From NCBI GenBank assembly GCA_020747065.1, contig JAGMVK010000011.1, positions 1 through 64,000 on the forward strand: a stretch of DNA of 64,000 nucleotides, written 5' to 3'. Shown piece after piece: positions 48,366 through 60,824 of the stretch. This DNA comes from Cadophora sp. MPI-SDFR-AT-0126 (Eukaryota > Ascomycota > Leotiomycetes > Helotiales > Ploettnerulaceae). Under the pieces are notes generated by a model that saw only the letters and a program-made list of their open reading frames with translations, did no database searches and was not told the origin of the DNA. Each line of letters opens with the position of its first letter. Position 1 is the first letter of the stretch. The position numbers and the translations under genes are program-made.

Positions 48366-49277
48366 TTTGAATTCGTTGCTTTTGTTTACCTCTCTGCTCG
48401 TTTGCCTTTGTTGTTGATTGAAGTTGTGAGCTATACGCTGCGAGCCGCTGGATCGTGTTCACTTCTCGATTCTTTTGGTATGTGGCTGGTTGAGAGTTCA
48501 GTTCACTATTTTGGTCTGGACTTCCCTTTGGTTGTGATGCACAGAATCACTTGAATGCAGTGTAAGTTCTCCCTGTTCTCAAAGGCAGGAAGTGAAGTAC
48601 TCCAAAAATCCAAACCCTTCCACTTTTCCGGAAAGTCCAAGATATGATACAAAGTCAAGAACGTCGATCATCACGCATATCTCACACACATCAGAGCATG
48701 TCACACAAGCAAGCTACCCACTAAGCTCCAAAAAGCCGATCATTATGATTAGATTCGGGGATATTTTGGTGCGGGGTTGTGCATGCATGCGGGGTAGTCA
48801 CTGGCCGTATCACGCTCGAAAGAAGTGTGGGGTAAGCTAAATTGAGTTTTAAGCTTGAGCTCCTGTCTCGCTAGAGAAGTTATTCCCGGACCGGGGCAGG
48901 AGATTGTGGGATTTGATTTCCGCGTTCTGGGTCTTGGGCTGGGCTTATGGGTATTCAATGGTGGGATGGAGGGGGTCGACAAAGGTCTGTTTTGTTCAGT
49001 GTTACGGTTGTGGTTCTGTGTCACCTGGTGTGGATTTGAGTGTCACCAAAACCATTCTAGCAGTGATGTGTCTGTAAGTTTCCAAAGCCATTGAAAGGCT
49101 GTGAACATCAAACAAGAATTGGGCACATCCTATTCCATCAATAAAGTACTGATATATCAACCCTACCATCCCCCGCCCCGCCCCGCCCCAAACTCCTCGA
49201 AACCATCCATCGAGATCGATCTTCCAAATCCCTCCACAGTCCACAAAACAGCACATTCTTCAAAGCAATCCCATCAC
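48366..49277. other. Intergenic region, nothing recognised
   Basis: Upstream of SSADH and downstream of the lactonase gene. A short CCCCG-type run sits near 49170-49188. No gene seen. Confidence 0.4.
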
Positions 49278-50463
49278 CTAACTCAAATAATCCTTAATCT
49301 CGCTCTGCAGCTGCAGGAAAGTCTCTTTATCGTGACCAGGGATGACTCGTCCTTTCGTCGTGGACTCGAGACGCTTTAATCGCTGTGTGCTTTGGAACCA
49401 GGCGGGATGGTCACTGTGAATTTATCATTAGCAGGCTTTCTCATTCAATATAGAGAGGAAAGGGGAGGGGAGGGGACGAAAGACGTACCGTGCTAGCCAA
49501 CCTTGGGGAATGCCGTCGCGCCACTGTTTTTGGTGTGTTAGGTGCTTGATTGAGGAAATGAGTTGGTGGAAGAGGATAAGGAAACTCACGTTCTCAATTA
49601 CGTGGCAGTGATCGCTGATGAAGAAGAATGTGCCGCTGTTGGGGAGGTTGAGTTGCATGCCAATGAGGCCTGGATTCGTTAGATCGTTTCTCGCGTGAGT
49701 GGTTGGGGAGAACGTATTCTTACCATCGGTGTGTCCAGGGAGGTGATGAAGAGTAATCCCCTGACAAAAATCCATAGCTCGTTCATCAAAAGTCTTCCAA
49801 TTCAAGCCCAACTTTCCCTCATCAGCTCTACTCTAAATCCCACGATAGAGCAACTCACTTGCATGTAATGTGGCATGTAAACACCAACATCTGCACCTGT
49901 AGCGACAGACCAGAAGGCAGATCTCAATTCCTTGTCGTGAACCCAGATCTCGACATCTTTTCGATCCATGAACATATCCAGTCCTCCTGCATGATCAAGA
50001 TGCATGTGACCGAGAATGCTGTACTTTGTTTAAACATCGGGCTCTGACCTGATGATGGGAATTGCGTGACTTACATTTTCTTCACATCCTCCAACTTATG
50101 TCCCGTCGCCTCAATCGCCGCCTTCAACTCATGCCTAGGCTCATACTTGATCCTCGTAAAAACATCAATGAGCTGCGGACCCCAGACCTCGGGATAGTCC
50201 TTCCCACAGCCCGTCTCCCACAGGATGACGCCCTCGTGCGGGTGATCGATGAGGACGCAGTACATGGGGAGTTCGCGGCGCTTGTTGACGAAGGTTTGGC
50301 CCTCGGTGGATTTTAAGGAGGTGTTGCCGCCGCGGACGACGAAGCCCTCGTCGCATTCGAGCCAGCCGACTTCGAGGAGGTAGGCTTTTGTTCCTGGGGG
50401 GCAGACGTTGGAGATGTGGTTGGGGACGGCGCCGGCGTCGAGGGCGCGTTGGATGCCTGACAT
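49278..50463 (-). CDS. Metallo-beta-lactamase-fold hydrolase, AHL-lactonase-like
   Basis: Six exons: 50463-50075, 50018-49859, 49811-49724, 49669-49590, 49523-49489 and 49413-49278, giving 296 codons (295 aa). The metal motif HxHxDH is clear (GHMHLDHAGGLD). Further ligands are HLPGHTDG and the Asp in FISDHCHV, with VIPGHDKE near the C-terminus. This arrangement and length fit the N-acyl homoserine lactonase (AttM/AiiA-like) branch, which opens lactone rings with two bound metals. The true substrate in a fungus is unknown and may be another lactone. An in-frame ATG at 50508 would add 15 residues, but MSGIQRALDAG fits family starts better. No signal peptide, so it is intracellular. Confidence 0.88.
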
Positions 50464-51600
50464 TTTGAGCTGAACTGAGTAGTATATCCAGATAAAAGTT
50501 GATTTCAAATTCGATATTTATATCGATAATTCCAATTGAGATGAATTGAATTGGTTCAAAAGTTCAAGGTTCGGAAAAAAAAAGGTTGTCTGGGAGAACG
50601 GAAGGATGGAGATCATATGGGGAAGCGAATTAACCCCGCACCCTGTCTCGTCCTCCCCTCCCCCATCTATCGTTCATTTCCACACAATCTAGTCATAGTG
50701 CAACTCGCACTTGGTCAGCCTCCCCGTTGGTTCGTGCCACATTCGTCAGATTGGGAATCTTGTCACCGGATTTTGAGCTTTTGGCTTTGAGGAGGCGTTC
50801 CTGGGCCCCACCTGTATGCGGTGCTGGCGTTGACATCCCACTTCACCATCCGCCATTAACTGCACCAATGTATTCAAAGCAGAAGGTCTTTCCGTTCCGT
50901 TTCCCCGTATGTCTTGTTCTACCGTAGCTCTGTGTTCTTTTGATACGCATCCTGTCTGTGCTCTGTACAGTCAGTACATGACGGATTTGTATTCCCGGGT
51001 CCAGAACCAACCGGTCCCATGAAGAACTACCATTAGAACCCCTCACTTGGCAAGGAGCGAGCTCACAAGAGTGGAGATTTCGTCGGCACTTCCATTCCAT
51101 GGACTTCACGGGACACAAGGCTGGGAATAAGCAGCCAACAAAGTTTTCGAAACTTCGGCTTCCTATACCGAGAGATCGTGAAAGAAAACTGGAGATATCT
51201 GAAAGAAATCCGGCTCGTCGGGTATGGCTTGGAGAAAGGTTTAAGAGAAGTGCAAAGCCGATCGATGATGTCTTGCTGCAGACAAGCGACTGAGCCGAGC
51301 TAAATTTCACCGAGGGGCTAAGGTTTAGAAAGTGACGGTAATGGCAGTGGAACAGTACTACCCCGCATTTACTCGGCTTCGCTGTAAGCCTTGCGGGTCG
51401 CCGGCTTCATGTCTTCAAGTCTTCAATTGACTTATTTTTTTTTCTTTCCCGAAGCTTTGAATAATTGATTCAGTGATCTATCCAAACATTAAATTCCCTT
51501 TATTCTGAAAGTCATTTTTGAGATCAAACATCTTTGAAGGAATCATCGTCATTCAGATCTCGACAAACTCAACTCACTCAAAGCATCTTGAATCGCCATC
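50464..51600. promoter_or_regulatory. Divergent intergenic region
   Basis: About 1.1 kb between the minus-strand lactonase and the plus-strand alcohol dehydrogenase, so it must hold both promoters. A CT/T-rich leader (TTTTTTTTTCTTTCCC near 51437) and AAACTCAACTCACTCAAAG precede the dehydrogenase ATG, as is common in fungal leaders. Confidence 0.45.
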
Positions 51601-52948
51601 ATGCCGAAAGATACCATGAAAGCTGTTGTCTTCAAGGGGGCGTTGAAAGTAGTCATTGAGGACCGACCAATTCCCAAGATCGTAGACCCAACGGACATGC
51701 TGATCAAAGTCAAATACTCTGCTCTATGCGGAAGGTAAGTCTTCCTCCCAATCTCCCACCTTCGAATCCAGCATCTGATCCGGGCGTGCAGTGAACTTCA
51801 CGTATTCCGAGGTCATCAGCCCAGCAAGACCGATTTTATCATGGCAAGTCCCCCTTAATCCTTCGATTGTACACCATGCTGATGAGAAACAGGGCCATGA
51901 GACAACCGGCGAAGTCGTGGAAGTCGGCTCGTCGGTCAAGAACCACAAAAAGGGCGACACGGTCGTCATGCCCTTCACCGTCTCCTGCGGCGAATGTTTC
52001 TACTGCGAGCGCGGCTACTCATCCCGCTGCGAGAAATGCCTCTTATTCGGTTGTCCACTCCTCGACGGCGGACAAGCCGAGTACATGCGCGTGCCTCTCG
52101 CCGACGCCACGGCCGTGAAAGCGCCCGAGGGACTGGACGAGAAGAAGCTGGTCTTGATGGCTGATATCTTTCCCACGGGATATTTTGCCGCTGCGAATGC
52201 GTTTAGAGATTTTGACCAGCAGACGATCAGTCAGAGTGTGGTGGTGTTGATAGGGTGTGGACCCGTGGGCTTGTGTGCGTTGATTAATGCGCTGGAGTAC
52301 AAGCCGAAGGTTGTGATTGCTGTTGATCGGGTGGAGAGTCGGTTGGAGCTGGCGAGGAAGTTGGGGGCGGAGCCGTGGAATGATCAGAAGGATCGGGCGG
52401 GTTGGTTCCCTCTTTCTTTTTGAGTAATTTTAGAGATTTGGAACTGATTGAAATAGGCCTCGAAGCAAGAGTCAAGGAATTGACCAATGGTCGAGGAGCG
52501 GATACTGTCATTGAAGGGGTCGGTCATGCTGATGCGTTGAAGACTGGATTCGATCTTCTCCGTCCATGGGGTAATATCTCCAGTTTCGGTGTGCATAATG
52601 AAGAGATTCCGTGGACTGGGAATCAAGCATATGGCAAGAATCTGAGAATACAGATGGGGAGATGTCCTGTCCGAAGTAAGTTCTGAGCTGAATCTGGAAT
52701 TGGAGTAAGGAAGAGGGAGCGGGACTGATGTGATGGCAGGTATTTTCCCACAGGCGCTGGAGATGTTGAAGAAGCATCAAGATAAGCTTGAGTATATCCC
52801 CTTCTTTAAAGTTGACGTTGAGTTGTTACTGATGAGAAATAGCTTCATGACCGATAAATTCATGCCCTTGAGCCAAGCTATTGAAGGATATGACATTTTC
52901 AATAAAATGCAAGTCCAGAAGGTTGTGTTTGTACCTGAGCATCAGTAG
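51601..52948 (+). CDS. Zinc-dependent alcohol dehydrogenase (MDR family)
   Basis: Five exons: 51601-51734, 51792-51843, 51893-52400, 52457-52675 and 52740-52948, giving 374 codons (373 aa). Catalytic zinc ligands: Cys in SALCGSELHVFRGH, then GHETTGEVVEVGSSV. A structural-zinc lobe follows (CGECFYCERGYSSRCEKC) and a Rossmann glycine motif VLIGCGPVGLCAL. It should oxidise an alcohol or reduce an aldehyde with NAD(P). The substrate is unknown; the sequence is closest in flavour to glutathione-independent formaldehyde or threonine dehydrogenase-like fungal MDRs. The second intron (51844-51892) has a GC donor (GCAAGT). The lactonase is transcribed divergently. Confidence 0.9.
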
Positions 52949-55020
52949 GAAGCTGCCGAGGAGTCGTAACTGGGGATACTTTTGCCTCGTTCAATTCGAT
53001 GTTGTTTATTTCAAAGCTTTGAGGCGAGGATACGGAGTGAGGCGAGGGGAAAGGGGAGTGAAACGTCTTGAATTTGGAATATCTTTACCGTAGGGAATGG
53101 ATTTTTCAGAATTGGACTTTTGCAAGAAAATCTTGTTTCTGACAATGTAGCATGCTCGCAGCCAAGGGGAAGGAAGAACACGGCTAGGTTCAGCACTGAT
53201 TTGAGCAAACTCACGTGACATTAACCTGACCTTGGCTGTCACGCTTCTTGAACTGGAATTTTCGAAGCTGTCTCGTCCATCAAAGACCCTCAATATTCCA
53301 CGATGTCCATATCCGTCGAAGAATTTCTCACCAGCTTCTCGAAGGTCGCAGACCGTCGCATCTTTATCATCCCATCTCCTGCCAATCGTCCTGAAACAGT
53401 TCAAGCAAACGGGAACATCCTCAACCGCTTCCATGTTCCCTGCATGAAACGAACAAGCTTTTCTTTCTATTTATTCTTGAATCTTGATTCATCCTTTGAC
53501 CTGCTTGCCAGATAGATGAACCCCGATCTGTGTTCGGGATTCGGGATTCAATTGCACTTTCTTCGTCAATTTGAGTTCTGTCAAGCTGTGATGCGAGAAA
53601 CGCTGGCCAGGCTGGTCTTTGGGATGAGTGCGGGCGGGGGCCGAATTGTATCAGTATTTCGAGATGAGGGGATGATATGTATAAATAGTATGTTGGATTG
53701 AGTGATTGAAGTTTCACTATTCTTTTGTTGGATTCAGTTTCCAACATACCGACCCGACCCCGCCATCGACCACCAACACATTGCCGCCGTTGGTGAAGCA
53801 TGTACAGTTCTCCTCAGATCTAAGACAGATCCAGCCCGGCCAATCATCTCACTTATATCTGTAGATCCTTATCGATTAATTAAATTATCTACCCGCAGCT
53901 GCTTGTGTGCCGGTTTGATTTACTTTGTGAAACTCGAGAGCGGGTAACGGCGTTTGCGATACTGATGATCGAGGTTTATCGAGGACAGTTTTGTGGCTGA
54001 GAAAAGGGGCTGCAGTTAGTGATAAGCGAGGATGTGATGTGCACGTTTTTGTGGGTTGGAGGAAATAGGGGCGGAGGAGGCGGAGAAGGGATGAAATTAG
54101 AGATGAGATGAGAATGCAAGGAGTCTGCCGTGAGTGAGATTTGATAGAGATATCGATAGACAGGGGGGTTGAAATATGTGATGTCTCCATTGCGTTTTTT
54201 TTAAAACTGGAATCCTCCAGGTTAACATTAGTATTAATAGGGCTGGTATCAGAATGCTCCGGATGAAGAACATTTGCATGTTTCCCTTCCCTCCCCTCCT
54301 TGTCTAATCCTGTCCCACCCGATTCTTCGACTCAGCCTCTTCCTGGGTGTTTGATTTTGCCCAAAGACAATCTGCATTCCCCTATTCGTTGAAATTGCAT
54401 TGGCAGGTCGGGTCAGGTCAGGTCAGGGGCTGAGATTGGCCTGGGTAATCATCAGGGGGGGATAGTTCAGTGGCCTTTAGTGGGCGCCACCTATCCTGGA
54501 TAAGCTAGGGCAGCCGTACTCAGCGCATGTGCAGCCCCCGTCGTTGGTGTCGGGTCAGCACTATCCTGGCCCATCTCATCCTGTCCTATCCCATCCCATC
54601 CCATCCCATCCTATCCTATGGCGTACTTGAACTTCGTATCTATTTTCACTCCTTCACACCACTTCCTCTGTTGCCTTCTCTCTTCTCTTCTGCATCCTCT
54701 TTGACACGACCTCCCCTCCATCTCTCCCTCGTCCTCGCCATTCTCACGACTTTACGAAATCGGACGTCGAGAGATCGTTATGTACAACATCGCCCTCGAC
54801 TCTTAATTTGCGATTTGATTAGATACATTCCCGTCCAGCGCTGCTTTTTTTCTGGGGTCCGCCCCCGTCATTACACTCCTTTCGGCCAGCGCCACCAAAC
54901 CACCACTACCTACCTTACCTTACCCACTCTCATCACCCTCACGTCGTCGCTCGCACGACCTTTCACGACTTCCTTTCTTTCTTTGATGTTTCTTCCTCTC
55001 CTCCCACCCACAAATTCTTC
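52949..55020. other. Long intergenic region with simple repeats
   Basis: No supported gene in about 2 kb. It contains a short GGTCA-type array near 54403-54427 and a CCATC pentanucleotide array at about 54570-54618, both upstream of the GT90 gene, followed by a very CT-rich leader (54660-55020) typical of highly expressed fungal genes. Confidence 0.45.
54570..54618 (+). repeat. CCATC/CCTATC pentanucleotide array
   Basis: Nine or so consecutive 5-bp units alternating CCATC and CTATC lie 400 bp upstream of the GT90 start. It is a simple sequence tract, possibly in the promoter. Confidence 0.7.
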
Positions 55021-57058
55021 ATGAAGATATCATCACCCATCGCAATGACCTTCTCGGGTCCCCCTCGACGCGCCGGAGGCATCGTCCGATATCTAGTGCT
55101 CGCTGTAGGCATAATCGGTATCCTCTTCTACCTGCGACGAACCTCACCGACCTTCAGCTCTGTTCATCAACCCGTCGCCGTCACTCCAGAGCATCTGCCA
55201 AGTATACCTGGGCCACAAAATCCAGCGAGACCAGATGTACAGCCTGCAGGACCAGAGAAGCCAGCAGCAGGCTCCGAGAAGCCCCTGGATCCAGTCAAAG
55301 CAGCAGAGCCGCTGAAGCCCACCGAACCAGTCGCCAAAGCTCCCAAACCAGCGCACCCAATTGATACTTTGATTGAAAAGGCAGGGAACGTGTTCGACGA
55401 TCTGCTGAAGAAGGAGAGCCATGATATCAAGGGGGCAGCGGCAGAGTACAGGAAAAGGAGAGGGCGACACCCACCACCCGGATTCGATCTGTGGCACAAA
55501 TTCGCGGAGGAAAATGGAGCGGTGATGGTAGAAGATTTCTTCGACCAGATCTACCATGATCTTGCACCATTCTGGGGTCTGACACCTTCGACCATGCGAA
55601 AGGAGGCACACGCTTACGAGATGACTATCAATGTCCGAAATCACAATGCTTCGACGACCAGTGGTTGGTTCTGGACTCGGATATGGCAGAACATGACGCA
55701 GACGATTGAGCATCTGCTGCCAGATATGGATATTGCTCTGAATGCAATGGACGAGCCAAGAATTGTGGTTCCATGGGAGGAGATTGATAAATTCATGGAA
55801 ATTGAGCGCACGACCAAGACAATGCCTCCCCCAAGTGAAGTTATCTCGGATTTTGGATCTCTAGGAGACAATCCGGATCCAGACGTGGAAGTGAGGGACA
55901 AGAATTGGATTGACACAAGTAGGTCTAAATTATAAGATCAAAATTACCTGCTAACACCCTGTAGAGCCATTCTGGAAAGTTGCTGCCGCAGGATGCCACC
56001 CGGACAGTCTTGCGCGTAAGGCGGAGGAGCAGACCGATTTTTCGAACACTCCTCAGATCTCTCTTGCGCATACGATTCCCCATACATTTAGGGGCTATGT
56101 CTCGAATTATACGCTTTCTACGGATTTCTGCCATCAACCAGATTTACAAGGTCTCCATGGAATGATGATTGAACCTCTTTCCGTTTCCTCTACCAAGACC
56201 CTTTTCCCCCTATTTGGCGGATCCAAGCTTCCTACAAATAACGAGATTCTCCTTCCCGCGCCAATGTACTGGAACAACGAGGAGCGATTCTCGGGTGGTG
56301 ATGACCATGGAAAGCCCTGGCTGGAGAAGATGGACAAGGTGATTTGGAGAGGAGTCGCAACAGGAGGACGTAACAAGCCCACGAACTGGAAAGGCTTCCA
56401 ACGCCACAGGTTTGTAGCCATGACGAACGCGACTCAAGTAACCGCCGCAGAAAATTGGAGTCAAGTCCCCAAGAACTGGGCCATGCCAACATCAAGCTAC
56501 AACCTCGCAGCACAGCAAGAGAACAGGCTAGGAGAATGGACAGGCGAATGGGCAGATACCGGATTCGTGGACCTGATGTGTGTTGTTCCACAAGTCAATG
56601 GATCCTGCAATTACACATCTCCCAGCTTCTCCCTCACACCAGGGATGAAAATGGCTGACCAATTCGACCGCAAATTCCTCCCAGACATCGACGGCAACTC
56701 CTTCTCAGGCCGCTACCGTGGTTTCCTTATGTCCACATCCCTCCCAATCAAGGCAACTATCTTCCGTGAATGGCACGACTCCCGTCTGGTGCCCTGGAAG
56801 CATTTCGTGCCCATGGACAACCGGTTCATGGATTTCTGGGGCATCATGGAATATTTCCTGGGCTACGAGGGCGAGAACACCAAGATTGAGGGGCATGATA
56901 AGGAGGCGGAGAATATTGCTATGGCGGGGCAGGAGTGGGCGAATAAGGTGCTCAGGAGGGAGGATATGCAGATTTATGTGTTGAGGCTGTTGTTGGAGTA
57001 TGCGAGGTTATGCGATGATCATCGGGATAAGATGGGGTGGGTGGGGGATTTGTTATGA
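55021..57058 (+). CDS. GT90 (CAP10-like) glycosyltransferase, Golgi type II membrane
   Basis: Two exons (55021-55918 and 55965-57058; 46-bp intron) encode 663 aa. A single N-terminal membrane anchor (IVRYLVLAVGIIGILFYL, ~21-38) follows a short basic cytosolic tail. Then comes a Pro/Ala/Glu/Lys-rich stem (~50-110) and the catalytic lumenal domain of the CAP10/GT90 family: AGCHPDS, DFCHQPDLQGLHGMM, LLPAPMYWN, KVIWRGVATGG, FQRHRFV, and the C-terminal RYRGFLMS...IFREWHDSRLVPWKHFVPMD with FMDFWGIMEYF. Members such as the Cryptococcus xylosyltransferase add sugars to glycans; the donor here is unknown. A second ATG at 55045 (MTFSGPP) is an alternative start that keeps the anchor. Confidence 0.92.
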
Positions 57059-58876
57059 GAGGACTTTTCTTCGTCCCAATGGGCAAAGTTGAAAGGCTTA
57101 AAGGACTTTTCTTTTGTTTTCGGTTTTGGTGTCCCCAGAAGGGGATCGGGTAGAAAGATCCACGATATCGTACGGTTCGGCCCGGCCCCTGGTTGAAATG
57201 GCTTGAGAAGCCGCGGATACGGCAAGAGAACCATGAATACGAGCAGAAACCAGGGGTAGGGAACGGCCACCCGGATCGGATCGAAACGTTATAGAATATT
57301 CTTGTTTCGTCGGGCTCGAATCGCTTGCTGCGCAAAATTGCAAGCATGCTGGCATGGAGAGGGAAGGAAGGAGTACGGCGTACAACACAATCATACATCC
57401 ATGGACTTCCCCGTCTAGAAGAATTCTTGGTGTGATGGATGTGTCTTTACCTTGTTTGGTCTTGGTGCGTTTAGCTATAGCTGTTATGGCTTGTATATAT
57501 ACCAGGAAAAGAAGCCACCCTGTGGTGTGGGATGCAAACGGTGTTTCTTGGAGTTTTGGATTTTGCGGATGGGGATTGGGAGGTAGAGAGTATATTTATC
57601 TGCTGTGTTAAGGGAAGACGAGTAGTTCAGGTAGCTGGTTTTAGAGGGATGGATGGGAGAAGGAAGTGAAAGAGGGTGAGGGGGATAGAAATTAAAATAC
57701 TTTTAATCAAGTCGGGGTGTGTGCGCTGTGTTGTGTGTGTGCTGTGTGCGTTTGTTTGTTTCTTCCTGTCCTGCGGTTCGATTTTATTGCTATTTGTTTT
57801 TGATTTGGTTAGATATTTTCTGGTGTTTTTCAATACACATACTCTTGCTCAAGTGCGTGAGGCAGAAGAGAACCCGAGAGGAGCCAAGAGTCAAGTCTGT
57901 CAAGTTCAATTGAATCTTATATATTCAGCTGATATCACCAAATCACAGTCTCAATAATTCGTTCTTTACTTGCAAGTGCTCAGCATATTTGAAAAATATA
58001 GTACAAAATAAGGCAAAGACAACCAAGCATAGTAGTACGCGTACGTACGTACGTTTCTTTCTTACCACCAAAAGTTCTCGAACCGAACCTTGTTGCGGTC
58101 TTTGAGAGTTGGTGAGCAGAATGCTGACATGGGCATTATCATCACAGCCTTACAGGACGTGGACTACAGTACGTTCTGCCTTGGCTGGTGTCGCCCAGCA
58201 GCACGTTGCTAGCGGGGTTGCTGGATGTAGTTAGCGAATGAAACATCGTCCCCCCTGTATGCAGCAACAAGTGCGTGAGATCGACGTGGGCTGGCTCGCT
58301 TCATCCCGTGCTGAAAATGTGAGTTTGAGAATGCACATGTTTCTCGGGCTCGCTTCATCCCGTGTCAAAAAATGTTAGCGCAGCGACCAATTGCGATGCT
58401 GTTCTTCGGCGGGTTTGCAGGGCACGCATGTTATCAGCCAATCCTGATCATCCACGGAACCTACACGATCAGAGCCAGCCTAGATGCGTGTGCCACAGGC
58501 GAGTATTGGGAGATGGTTGAGTGAGCAGGCGAGGCAAGTCGGGACCCTGAGGAGGGGACCGCTTTTGGACAATTCCTTCTGTACAAATAAACACGATCCC
58601 CCAAGCCAGATGCATAGTTTCCAGACATAATTTCATCCCGACAAGTTGTGTTCTCAAAGGGACTGATTTTCGCTCTTGGCTTGGGTGTCCGCCTGCTCCT
58701 TGCATGTCTGTCACGTGGATTACCGATACGCATCAATTCTCAGCTACCAAGGTAGTGTCAACATAGCTACACTCAATAGCTTCGGCGTTCTTGTCATATT
58801 CATTAGTTATTTGAGATACACCATTCTGTTTTACGGCACAGATCGCCTTCCTTTTTCAACGTTCGCATCGTTCATC
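57059..58876. other. Intergenic region with a short direct repeat
   Basis: No supported gene. GGCTCGCTTCATCCCGTG occurs at 58293-58310 and 58347-58364, 54 bp apart. A CGTACGTACGTACG run lies near 58040. Short open frames here have no recognisable content. Confidence 0.4.
58293..58364 (+). repeat. 18-bp direct repeat, 54-bp period
   Basis: Two exact copies of GGCTCGCTTCATCCCGTG, each followed by an A-rich TGAAAATG/CAAAAAATG segment. It lies about 520 bp upstream of the first small paralog, so a regulatory role is possible but unproven. Confidence 0.6.
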
Positions 58877-59230
58877 ATGGCACAAAACGACATTTACTCA
58901 ACCACCGCCGTCGACGGCTCCGCAGATGAGTATGATCACTTCTTCACTCAACACTCCTATCCTTCTCCAAAACCATCTCGCTGACCCTCACACCCCATCA
59001 GATTCTCCCCTTCCTCCACCGTCAACACTCCAAAGACATCATCCCAAATCGAAGCCCAGAAAGCAATGTCCCTTGAACGGACGGATCGATTTACGGCAGA
59101 CACTTCTTCGCCTTTCACTAGCCTGGATATAGATGGGCATACAGAGGGGGATGGGGTTGTAAATCGTCGGCAAGCTGGCGCTGCTGCTGAGATTGCTGCT
59201 TTTGATAAAGTGTTTGGGAAGGGAGGGTGA
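58877..59230 (+). CDS. Small unknown protein, paralog A (93 aa)
   Basis: Two exons, 58877-58929 and 59002-59230, with a 72-bp intron (GTATGA..CATCAG), giving 94 codons. It shares a layout with the gene at 61791: N-terminal block TTAVDGSAD, an intron at the same codon and phase, then RFTADTSSPFT, and a C-terminal RRQAGAAAEIAAFDKVFGKGG. No signal peptide, membrane segment or known domain; hydrophilic and rich in Ser/Thr and Ala. Conservation of three blocks and of the intron between two diverged copies argues that it is a real coding gene. Function unknown. Confidence 0.65.
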
Positions 59231-60590
59231 TGTGCGGGAAGGGTGCTAGGGTTGGCAATGGATGGGCGTCAGTGAGGAGATGTAGGGGAGGGACGAAGAT
59301 ATAAGAATAGACATCGTTGTCCTCGATGAAAGGGTTGTGGGAGGATTAGTATTTTTGTCTTCATTGTCATCTCAAATGAAGCATTCAATTGTTTGTTCCA
59401 GCAGTGGGGCCGACTAGGCCCCTCGCTTAATGCAAGCCTTGTCAACATGCACTTCTGCTTCACCTTGCCGAAAAGAATCAGATTTTGCAACCAGCCAGAT
59501 AAAAGGGTGTGAACCAGTCTGAGTTAGGACTCGAATAGATCTTTGATTATGCAGAGAGTGCATTTATGTCTGACGGTAAATGCAGTCGCGCAAGAGAGAT
59601 TTTCTATAAATGCAAGGCGGTTGTTGCTGATTGTTGTTGTTTTCGGCGTGATAAACAAAATGGAGAACATAATATCCAGGAACGGGCGGACTAGAAATTC
59701 GTCTGAGTGAAGGTGTCGCTTGCTAATGTTGCCAACCTTCTGCTCACCTGGATGCAGTCTTATTCATCTTCTCCTACTCGGCAGTGCTAACGTTCTTCAA
59801 ACAAGGATAGTTGATCGAGACGAGATAACACCAGAACCATTTTTTTCGTACTAGATTAATATCATTCTGGTTTTGAAAATTAATAAAGAAAAAATTGTGA
59901 CAAAGTGTTGGATATTGAGTGTTGTGGAGTGGGAAGCTCTTCCCCTTCTATATATGTCGAGCCAGTGTCTTCCATGCTCTGAACCAATCCCAATATCCGC
60001 GTACCCAGCTTCACCGCTCGGTCTTCCGAGATAGGCTCACATGTTACGTCCCGAAATGCGATCGTCCTGTCTTGAGGGTTTGTCTTGAAGAAGACGAGAT
60101 TGAATTGCCCCAAGAGGATTGATCTCTTATCCAAGATCCAAATCCAGCCCCTGAACGGCCCTCGTGATTCATGCAGAGCGTGGTGCGCATAATCGTTCTG
60201 GTTGGTTTCGTTCCGCGATTTTACATACGGCCTTGCACGATAAGGTACTCGATGCAAGGCTTCGGCTACTGTGACTTTGGCATGTCAGTGCAGTGCCGCC
60301 GAGGAGAGAGGAAGTAGCTAGATGCATAAGCGCGTGAAAAATATCCATCAGCCGAACGTTTTTCATATTCTTTGGACTTATTTTCGGCTGTCTTGCCGAT
60401 TGGACCTGGAATGTAGGGTGGATATCCGAAGTCTCGTCCATGTGGGCAATAGACCTGGTAGCCGTTTGCCGAGTGCGAAAATGTTTTGGCTTTCGCCGAG
60501 GGTGCCTGGCACGGACATGTTTTAGCTTCCGCAATATGCTTAGTCAGTAGTTCGCACAAAGGTGCAGGAGTGTGGCGTAAATGTATGAAA
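59231..60590. other. Intergenic region; one weak minus-strand frame
   Basis: This holds only a doubtful frame at 59880-60257 (listed separately). The rest shows no structure I recognise. Confidence 0.35.
59880..60257 (-). CDS. Hypothetical protein, doubtful
   Basis: A 125-codon frame with protein-like composition in its centre (HESRGPFRGWIWILDKRSIL; QDRTIAFRDVTCEPISEDRA). The frame stays open some codons upstream of the ATG (AKVTVAEALHRVPYRARPY), and an AG-ended intron could precede it, so the N-terminus is uncertain. I recognise no family. It may be a fragment of a decayed gene. Confidence 0.3.
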   Translation of the reverse strand: MHRVPYRARPYVKSRNETNQNDYAHHALHESRGPFRGWIWILDKRSILLGQFNLVFFKTNPQDRTIAFRDVTCEPISEDRAVKLGTRILGLVQSMEDTGSTYIEGEELPTPQHSISNTLSQFFLY

Positions 60591-60824
60591 CCCAGACTTT
60601 TTGCAATTGCGCAAATCCCAGACTTTTGACAACTGCACAAATCCCAGACTTTTTACCATTGCGCAAATCCCAAACTTTCTATAATTGCACAAATCCCAGA
60701 CTTTTTACAATTGCGCAAATCCCAGACTTTTGACAACTGCACAAATCCCAGACTTTTTACAATTGCGCAAATCCCAGATTTTCTACAATCGCGTAAAACC
60801 CAGACTATTTTCAATTGCGCAAAA
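60591..60824 (+). repeat. 26-bp minisatellite, nine units, with TTGCGCAA palindrome
   Basis: Nine contiguous units of exactly 26 bp, consensus CCCAGACTTTTTACAATTGC followed by GCAAAT. Most contain the palindrome TTGCGCAA; units 2 and 6 are identical to each other and carry CTGCACAA instead. Because 26 is not a multiple of 3, the open frame over it (60685-60909) is an artefact. The array lies between the two small paralogs. Confidence 0.9.

Noticed and set aside
20818..57058. Secondary-metabolite gene cluster
   Set aside because: No PKS, NRPS, terpene synthase or cluster-specific regulator; the OrsD-like relic lies in transposon debris and is not evidence of an orsellinic acid cluster.
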